Below are positions 58,167-64,000 of a stretch of 64,000 nucleotides of DNA, piece after piece. The position numbers were made by a program, and so were the translations under genes. The stretch's first letter is position 1. Every line of letters starts with the position of its first letter. This DNA comes from Deltaproteobacteria bacterium (GTDB lineage: Bacteria > Myxococcota > Myxococcia > Myxococcales > 40CM-4-68-19): the NCBI GenBank assembly GCA_005879535.1, contig VBKI01000067.1, forward strand, positions 1 through 64,000, written 5' to 3'. Under the pieces are notes generated by a model. That model was not told where the DNA came from, ran no database searches, and was given only the letters and a program-made list of their open reading frames with translations.

Positions 58167-59302
58167 ATGAAGCTGATTCGATCGGCGCTGCTCATCCTCT
58201 GCGTGGCGGCTTCTGTGCAGGCTCAGCAGGAGATCAAGGTCGGCGGCATCTTCGACCTCACGGGAATCACCTCCGACGTGGGCAAACCCTACGCGCAGGG
58301 GGTTCGTGACGGGGTGGCCTGGACGAACGAGAACGGCGGGATCAACGGCAAGAAGATCCGGCTGGTCGACGTCGACTACGGCTACAAGATCCCCGAGGCG
58401 GTCGCCGCGTACAAGCGGATGACGGGTGACGAGAAGGTCATCATGATCAACGGCTGGGGGACCGGGGATACCGAAGGGCTGAAGGCCCAGGTGAACCAGG
58501 ACAAGATCCCCTACGTCTCCGCGTGTACAACTTCTTCGTCGGCCCCAGCTACTCCGACGGGCTCCGCGCCTGGCTCAAGTGGGTGAAGGAGGACTGGAAG
58601 GAGAAGCGCAACCCGAAGGTCGCGTTCTTCTACGGTGACAACCCGTACGGCAAGAGCCCCATCGAGGCGGGACGCCGCTTCTGCAAGGAGAACGGAATCG
58701 ACCTGGTGGACGAGGAGATCGTTCCCGGCGCGTTCCAGGACGCGACCAGCCAGCTGCTCAACATGAAGCAAAGGGGCGCCGACTACGCCTACATCAACGT
58801 CACGACGACCGGCGTCTCCACCATCCTGCGCGATGCGAAGAAGCTGGGGCTGGCGACCAAGTTCGGATCGAATCCCTACGGGTTCGGTGAGGCGCTGCCC
58901 CAGGTCGCCAAGGAGGCGGCCGAAGGCGTCACCGGCATCATGGTCGACGTGCCCTTCGGCGAGAACGTCCCCGGAATGAAGCGGCTCACCGACTTCCACA
59001 AGAAGAACCACCCGGACGACACGCACGACACCTTCTACGTGCGCGGCTGGACCTACGTGATGGTCTGGACCGAGGCGCTGAAGCGCGCGGACAAATCCGG
59101 CAAGCTCACCGGCGAGGGCGTGAAGGCCGCGCTGGAGACGCTGAAGGACTACGATCTCGGCGGGCTCACGGCTCCGGTGACATACACCTCATCCGATCAC
59201 CGGCCGACCACCACGGTGAGGATCTACCAGATCAAGAGCGGGAAGCTGACCAAGGCGAAGGAGTACGAGATGGAGCGCAAGCAGGAGTGGCTCGGCTTGT
59301 AA
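58167..59302 (+). pseudogene. livJ: Periplasmic substrate-binding protein (LivJ-like), frameshifted
   Basis: Two frames together make one ABC substrate-binding protein. Frame 1 starts at ATG 58167 with ribosome binding site AAGGAGG (about 58152-58158), signal peptide MKLIRSALLILCVAASVQAQ, and IKVGGIFDLTGITSDVGKPY. Frame 2, from about 58523, reads YNFFVGPSYSDGLRAWLKWV and continues to the stop at 59302. The join at 58521-58523 lacks roughly a dozen residues (after PYVSA) and shifts the frame, so the product as read is truncated at about 140 residues. Either a real inactivating deletion or a sequencing error. Confidence 0.75.
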
Positions 59303-59306
59303 GCCC

Positions 59307-60113
59307 ATGACCGCCGCGGTCCCCATGCTCCGGCTCGCGAACGTCGAGGTCGTCTACGACGACGTGATCCTCGTGCTCAAGGGCCTTTCGCTGGAGGTGC
59401 CACAGGGGCAGATCGTCGCCCTGCTCGGGTCCAACGGCGCGGGCAAGAGCACCACGCTCAAGGCCATCTCCGGTTTGCTGCGCGCCGAGGAAGGCGAGGT
59501 CACCGACGGCGCCATCGAGCTGGAGGGCGAGCGCATCGACGAGCTCGAGCCGGAGCAGATCGTGCGGCGGGGAATCTTCCAGGTGATGGAGGGGCGCCGC
59601 GTGTTCGAGGACCTGACCGTGGACGAGAACCTCACCATGGGCGGGTACACGCGGCGCGATCTCGCGGGACTGAAACGGGACCGCGACCTCTGTTTCGACT
59701 ACTTCCCGCGCCTGCGCGAGCGCCGCAAACAGATCGCCGGGTACCTCTCCGGCGGCGAGCAGCAGATGCTGGCGATCAGCCGCGCGCTGATGGCGCGGCC
59801 GCGGCTGATCCTGCTGGACGAGCCGTCGCTCGGACTCGCGCCGCTGCTGGTACAGGAGATCTTCCGCATCATCGGGAAGATCAACCAGGAGGAGAAGACC
59901 ACCATGCTGCTGGTGGAGCAGAACGCCAACGTGGCGCTCTCCATCGCGTACTTCGGCTACATCATGGAGACCGGCCGGATCGTGCTGGACGGCGAGCCGG
60001 AGAAGCTGAAGAGCAACGAGGACGTCCGCGAGTTCTACCTGGGCGGCGGAGAGGCGAAGAAGAGCTACAAGGCGGTGAAGTCCTACCGGCGCCGCAAGCG
60101 GTGGCTGTCGTGA
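59307..60113 (+). CDS. livF: Branched-chain amino-acid-type ABC transporter ATPase (LivF)
   Basis: A 268-residue ATPase. Walker A is VALLGSNGAGKSTTLKAISG, the LivF-type Q loop is GIFQVMEGRRVFEDLTVDEN, the signature is IAGYLSGGEQQMLAISRALM, Walker B is ARPRLILLDEPSLGLAPLLV, and the switch region is LLVEQNANVALSIAYFGYIM. A basic tail of about 18 residues (KSYKAVKSYRRRKRWLS) extends the usual C-terminus. It works with LivG and LivHM. The downstream ligase start (GTG) overlaps its stop by four bases. Confidence 0.9.
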   Translation: MTAAVPMLRLANVEVVYDDVILVLKGLSLEVPQGQIVALLGSNGAGKSTTLKAISGLLRAEEGEVTDGAIELEGERIDELEPEQIVRRGIFQVMEGRRVFEDLTVDENLTMGGYTRRDLAGLKRDRDLCFDYFPRLRERRKQIAGYLSGGEQQMLAISRALMARPRLILLDEPSLGLAPLLVQEIFRIIGKINQEEKTTMLLVEQNANVALSIAYFGYIMETGRIVLDGEPEKLKSNEDVREFYLGGGEAKKSYKAVKSYRRRKRWLS

Positions 60114-61327
60114 GACCCGGGCGCATCCTCGATCCTGCCCTGGAGCAGGAGACGGCGGCGGATCGCGAGCGGCGGCTGGGGCGCAGGCTGCGCGAGACGG
60201 TGGCGCATGCCCGCGCCAAATCGGCTTACTTCGGTCGGGTCCTGCCGCCGGCCGTCGACCGGCTCGAGCAGATCCCCATCACCCGGAAGGACGACCTCCC
60301 AGCGCTGCAGGCCAGCGAACCGCCATTCGGCGGCCTGGTCGCGGTGGACCCCGGCCGGTTGCAGCGGATCTTCGCCTCGCCCGGCCCGATCCTCGATCCG
60401 CAGGGTGAAGGAGAGGACTTCTGGAGGTTCCGCATCGCATTCGCGGCGGCGGGCTTCCGCGCCGGAGACATCGTGATGAACTCCAGCGCGTATCACCTGA
60501 CGCCGCTCGGGTTCATGCTCGACAACGGCGCCCGCGCCCTCGGTTGCGTCGTCATCCCCGCCGGGACCGGCCAGACCGACCTCCAGGTCCGGGTCGCGTG
60601 CGCCGTGCGAGCCAAGGGTTACGCGGGCACACCGAGCTTTCTCTATACGCTCCTCAAGCGGGGAAGAGAGCTGGGAACGCCGCTCCCGCTGGAGGTGGCC
60701 TGGGTGATCGGCGAGATGTTCCCGGATTCGCTGCGCAGCGATCTGCGCGACGAGTTCCACCTCGACGTCCTGCAGGGCTACGGGACCGCCGATCTGGGAC
60801 TGCTCGCTTACGAGTGCGCCGAGAAGGGCGGCATGCATCTGCACCCTGAGTGCATCCTCGAGGTCCTGGACCTGGAGACGGGCGCGCAGGCGGCGCCGGG
60901 ACAGCCGGGACAGATCGTCGCCACCATCTTCGACCCCGCGTACCCGCTGCTGCGCTTTGCCACCGGCGACATCGGCGCGATGGCGTCTCCTTCGAAGTGC
61001 GCGTGCGGGCGCACCGCGCCGAAGCTCGCGGGCCTCCTCGGCCGCATGGGCGACGCGGTCAAGGTCAAAGGGATGTTCATCCGCGGCGCCGAGATCGAGA
61101 AAGCGCTCAAGGCGTTCCCGGCGGTCGCACGCTTCCAGGCGGTGGTGACGCGCGACCACCATCAGGATCACCTCGAGTACGTGCTGGAGGTGGCTCCCGG
61201 AGCGGCCGTGGACGTCGCGCTGGTGGCTGAGGCGTTGCGCGATGCCGTCAAGGTGCGCGGAGAGGTACGCACCGGACCGGTGCCGGAGAACGCCAGGCGG
61301 ATCGACGACCGGCGCGTCTGGAAATGA
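60110..61327 (+). CDS. Phenylacetate-CoA ligase-like AMP-forming enzyme
   Basis: A 405-residue ANL enzyme of the PaaK group. It opens with LEQIPITRKDDLPALQASEP, and has DIVMNSSAYHLTPLGFMLDN, then ARALGCVVIPAGTGQTDLQV, a PaaK-type middle, and the C-terminal KVKGMFIRGAEIEKALKAFP. A Tyr-Gly-Thr (LQGYGTADLGLLAYECAEKG) substitutes for the A5 motif. It likely ligates CoA to an aromatic or aliphatic acid. It starts at GTG 60110 with GTGA overlap; its stop overlaps the hydrolase start (ATGA). Confidence 0.8.
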   Translation: MRPGRILDPALEQETAADRERRLGRRLRETVAHARAKSAYFGRVLPPAVDRLEQIPITRKDDLPALQASEPPFGGLVAVDPGRLQRIFASPGPILDPQGEGEDFWRFRIAFAAAGFRAGDIVMNSSAYHLTPLGFMLDNGARALGCVVIPAGTGQTDLQVRVACAVRAKGYAGTPSFLYTLLKRGRELGTPLPLEVAWVIGEMFPDSLRSDLRDEFHLDVLQGYGTADLGLLAYECAEKGGMHLHPECILEVLDLETGAQAAPGQPGQIVATIFDPAYPLLRFATGDIGAMASPSKCACGRTAPKLAGLLGRMGDAVKVKGMFIRGAEIEKALKAFPAVARFQAVVTRDHHQDHLEYVLEVAPGAAVDVALVAEALRDAVKVRGEVRTGPVPENARRIDDRRVWK

Positions 61328-62055
61328 ACCGGCTCGCTCTCGACGATACCGGCAAGGGCCCGCCGGTGTTGCTGGTGCACGGATTTCCCACCTCGCGGCG
61401 CCTATGGCTTGGCGTGACTCCGCGGTTGGTGCAAGCCGGCCTGCGGGTGATCGCCGTGGATCTCGCCGGATACGGCGACTCCCCCGGAGCGCCGGATGTC
61501 GGGATGGAGAACCAGGCGGGATGGCTGCTGGAGCTGCTCGACGAGCGCGATCTGCGACAGGTGACCCTGATCGCGCACGACGTGGGGACGGCGGCCGCGC
61601 AGATCCTCACCGTCCGTGCGCCGGACCGCGTGCGCGAGCTCGTCCTGATGGACGGAGTGTACGAGACGGAGTGGGCCATGGGAGCCGTGGAGAGCATCCG
61701 ATCGTGGAATCCCGACGAGGCGGCGCGGCTCCAGCCCGTGCTCGCGCGGCGGCTGCGATCGATTCGCGCTCTGCTCGACGCCTACGCCGGGGACGAGGGT
61801 GGCAGGCGGCTGATCCATGCTGCCCGGTGTCTGCAACCGCGGCAGACGGAGGGAATGACAGCGCGGCTGCGCGCCACGGGAGCTCGCGTCCGGCTGATCT
61901 GGGGGGCCGACGACGCCTACCTTCCCGTGGAGACGGTGGCGCGTCCTCTCGCCGCCGCCTTGGCAGCGCCGCTCGCCATCGTGCCGGGCGGACACTTCCT
62001 GCCTCTGGACAATCCTGCGGGAGTCGCTCGGGAATTGCTCGAAGGTACAGGCTAA
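61324..62055 (+). CDS. Alpha/beta-hydrolase of haloalkane dehalogenase/epoxide hydrolase type
   Basis: A 243-residue hydrolase. The oxyanion site is HGFPTSRRLW, and the nucleophile motif is TLIAHDVGTAAAQ: Asp86 after His85, the H-D-x-G form of epoxide hydrolases and dehalogenases, not a Ser elbow. The acid region is LIWGADDAYLPVETVARPL and the catalytic His is in VPGGHFLPLDNPAGVA. It sits last in the liv-ligase operon (ATGA overlap) and may process a precursor of the transported acid. It is convergent with pcnB, overlapping by four bases. Confidence 0.8.
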   Translation: MNRLALDDTGKGPPVLLVHGFPTSRRLWLGVTPRLVQAGLRVIAVDLAGYGDSPGAPDVGMENQAGWLLELLDERDLRQVTLIAHDVGTAAAQILTVRAPDRVRELVLMDGVYETEWAMGAVESIRSWNPDEAARLQPVLARRLRSIRALLDAYAGDEGGRRLIHAARCLQPRQTEGMTARLRATGARVRLIWGADDAYLPVETVARPLAAALAAPLAIVPGGHFLPLDNPAGVARELLEGTG

Positions 62056-63635
62056 AGCGCTTTGCCGTGCCCGCGGCCTCGCCGCCGCCGGCCGCCGCGG
62101 CTCCTGCGCTTCCTCGGGCCGCCGGCCTCCGCGCGCTCTTCGTCGGGGCGCACCTCCGACAGGTCCTGGCCGGCGAAGACGTGCTGCCACTTGGCGAGCT
62201 GATCGTGACCCTGCCCCGTGGCGGCGACGGACAGCTCGAAGACCGCCAGCGCCTCCGGGAAATAGCTCTGTCGTGCGAACGCCTGCGGCGACGATCGCCG
62301 CCGCCGTCGCTCTCCGGAGAGGATGGGTTGGGCGAGCAGGATCATCCGCGCCCGCTCCGCGATCCTCCGCGGCAACCGGGCCGTGCGCACCATCTCCGAG
62401 AGCACGATGTCTGGCGCCACCACGTCCTGCGGCAGGCTCCACGGCTGCACGTCGCTACCCGCCACGAACGCCGGATGCCCGCCAAGGCGCTCGTCGTGCA
62501 GCTCGGCCGCCTCGCGCAGGGCGCCTTCCGGCAGCGGCGCCTGTGCCGGGTCCTCGGCCTCGAGCTCCTCGGCTGAGGCCTCCAACTCGCTCAACTCCTT
62601 CTCCAGCTCGTCGTCCGCCTTTTCCGCGGCCGCGGGCCGGCCCGTCTGCGATGCCTTCGGACCACGGCGGCCGGAATCCCGCGGCAACGGCGCGAGCAAC
62701 GTCGCGAGCAGCACCGCGTCGGAGGGAATCTCGCCCACCCGCACGTGCCCGTCGAGCGCGTCGAGAGCGCGCAGGTGCCGCTCCGCCTCCTCCTCGCCGC
62801 GTCGTTCGAGGTACGCGGCCACCGGCGGCAACAGGATCCTCAGTGCGCCCACCTCGCGGAGCAGCTCGAAGGAGCGCCGCGAAGTGCCCGAGCGCAGCAA
62901 CTTCAGGACCTCTTCGAGGACGCGAGGCGGCGCACAGCGGGGGATCTCGTGGACGTGCGCCCTCATCGCCGTTCGCGTGTCGCGCTCGAGGTCGAAGGCG
63001 CACTTGGCGCAGAATCGGATGGCGCGCAGGATCCGCACCGGGTCCTCGCGCATCCGCACGTCGGGGTTGCCGATGGTGCGGATGAGCCGCGCGCGCAGAT
63101 CGTCCTTCCCGCCCACGTAATCGATGACGCGCCCTTCGTCGACGTCGTAGAACAGCCCGTTGATGGTGAAGTCGCGGCGGCGGGCGTCCTCCTCGTCGCT
63201 TCCGAAGACGTTGTCGTGCCGGATGAGCAGGTCCTGCGGAAGGTCCTGCAGCTCGTCGAGCGGATTGGCGCGGAAGGTGGAGACCTCGATGATCTTGCCT
63301 CCGCGGAAGAAGACGTGCGCAAGCCGGAACCGCCGGCCGATCAGCCGCGAGTTGCGGAACGTCTCCTTGACCTGGTTGGGGTGCGCGCTGGTCGCGACGT
63401 CGAAGTCCTTGGGACGGATTCCCAGCAGCAGGTCGCGCACGCATCCACCGACCAGAAAGGCCTGGTGGCCGGCGCGGCGCAGCCGCCGGACGACCTTCAC
63501 GGCGTCCGGATCGAGGAGCTCCTCGGGGATTTCGGGCGGCGCCTTGGCGCTTGGCGAGACGCTATGCGCTTCTGTCGACAATCGCAGCGTACCTAGACTG
63601 AACGGCCGGCGCGGGTCAATGGCGGCGAGGACCAA
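62052..63635 (-). CDS. pcnB: Poly(A) polymerase I-like nucleotidyltransferase
   Basis: A 527-residue enzyme. The nucleotidyltransferase domain has AFLVGGCVRDLLLGIRPKDF, then DVATSAHPNQVKETFRNSRL, with DFD metal ligands. Further motifs are RRDFTINGLFYDVDEGRVID and EDPVRILRAIRFCAKCAFDL. A Glu/Lys-rich middle and a basic C-terminal tail (KRRSRGGRRRRGRGHGKAL) resemble PcnB rather than a CCA-adding enzyme. It adds poly(A) to RNA 3' ends and promotes RNA decay. The start is TTG 63635 or a later codon. Confidence 0.9.
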   Translation of the reverse strand: MVLAAIDPRRPFSLGTLRLSTEAHSVSPSAKAPPEIPEELLDPDAVKVVRRLRRAGHQAFLVGGCVRDLLLGIRPKDFDVATSAHPNQVKETFRNSRLIGRRFRLAHVFFRGGKIIEVSTFRANPLDELQDLPQDLLIRHDNVFGSDEEDARRRDFTINGLFYDVDEGRVIDYVGGKDDLRARLIRTIGNPDVRMREDPVRILRAIRFCAKCAFDLERDTRTAMRAHVHEIPRCAPPRVLEEVLKLLRSGTSRRSFELLREVGALRILLPPVAAYLERRGEEEAERHLRALDALDGHVRVGEIPSDAVLLATLLAPLPRDSGRRGPKASQTGRPAAAEKADDELEKELSELEASAEELEAEDPAQAPLPEGALREAAELHDERLGGHPAFVAGSDVQPWSLPQDVVAPDIVLSEMVRTARLPRRIAERARMILLAQPILSGERRRRRSSPQAFARQSYFPEALAVFELSVAATGQGHDQLAKWQHVFAGQDLSEVRPDEERAEAGGPRKRRSRGGRRRRGRGHGKAL

Positions 63636-63648
63636 GCGCCTGCTTGCG

Positions 63649-63987
63649 TCATCCGGGCGGCCACCCCATCCGCCGGCCTCCGAAGACGTGGAGATGGACG
63701 TGGAAGACGACCTGGTTGGCGTCGCGGCCGGTGTTGATGACGGCGCGCCAACCCGTCTTGTCCAGGCCCTGTTCGCGGGCGACCTTCGACGCCAGGGCGA
63801 AGACCGGGCCCATGGCGCTTCCGTCGCCGATCTCGTCGAGCGAGGCGATGTGCTGCTTGGGGATCACCAGGATGTGCACCGGCATCTCCGCCTTGATGTC
63901 GGGAAACGCGATGGCACCTTCGTTCTCGCCGAGCTTCTTTGCCGGGATCTTCCCTGCCACGATCTTGCAGAAGACGCACTCGTCCAT
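63649..63987 (-). CDS. HIT-family (HINT-like) nucleotide hydrolase
   Basis: A 112-residue HIT protein with the N-terminal zinc-type motif ECVFCKIVAGKIPAKKLGEN and the histidine triad HVHLHVFGGRRMGWPPG near the end. The HINT-like group hydrolyses nucleoside phosphoramidates and related compounds. ATG 63987 is taken as the start; a GTG two codons upstream is in frame. It lies 13 bases upstream of pcnB on the same strand; the two may be co-expressed. Confidence 0.95.
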   Translation of the reverse strand: MDECVFCKIVAGKIPAKKLGENEGAIAFPDIKAEMPVHILVIPKQHIASLDEIGDGSAMGPVFALASKVAREQGLDKTGWRAVINTGRDANQVVFHVHLHVFGGRRMGWPPG

Positions 63988-64000
63988 GGACACCTCAGAA

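Overview
This is a high-GC bacterial chromosome segment with dense, mostly short-gapped genes on both strands. Myxococcota (the former Deltaproteobacteria) is the best guess. It rests on a GYF/DUF4388/J-domain/TPR fusion, an ADOP-type permease, many Cys-lipoproteins with Pro/Asp/Ser-rich linkers, an FG-GAP repeat surface protein, and a branched-chain-type ABC operon interleaved with CoA ligases. No rRNA, tRNA or CRISPR array was seen, and no intact mobile element.

Layout. 1-7.1 kb: exported proteins on the minus strand (a redox group of transglutaminase, TlpA thioredoxin and cytochrome c; an S9 peptidase; a two-DTG aspartyl protease) plus one REP/MITE-like palindrome. 7.1-15.4 kb: an accessory, decayed zone. 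Intact secreted genes (SnoaL-like, beta-propeller lipoprotein, giant DUF4091/FG-GAP protein) sit among at least eight gene remnants: a transposase tail, LuxR, trypsin, a HigBA-like toxin-antitoxin pair, a TPP enzyme, cytochrome c, an ABC permease and a tyrosine recombinase. 15.4-31.7 kb: lipoprotein, ADOP permease with a palindromic operator, tatC/tatB, PBP1A, RluA-type synthase, cobalamin adenosyltransferase, Rieske protein, isocitrate dehydrogenase, O-methyltransferase, queG, SDR, EamA exporter and an internally deleted rsmB-like gene. 31.7-37.3 kb: a complete tripartite HAE-RND efflux operon. 37.3-49.7 kb: housekeeping genes (RNase HII, YhbY, J-domain protein, SprT-like, phosphofructokinase), a MerR/hydrolase pair and a GMC dehydrogenase pair. 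49.7-53.5 kb: TonB-dependent receptor divergent from exbB-exbD-exbD. 53.5-62.1 kb: an eight-gene operon, livG-fadD-livH-livM-livJ-livF-paaK-hydrolase, built around a branched-chain-type ABC importer and two acyl-CoA ligases; its binding-protein gene is frameshifted. 62-64 kb: poly(A) polymerase and HIT protein.

I did not find a clearly new multigene system. The points most worth checking are reading-frame and motif anomalies in otherwise conserved genes: rsmB-like lacking its DAPCSG region, livJ frameshifted, RNase HII with GMA instead of GRG, PFK with D104/K124, and an RND pump with Glu at the second proton-relay position. The remnant cluster and the likely PadR-type operator upstream of the ADOP permease are also worth a look.
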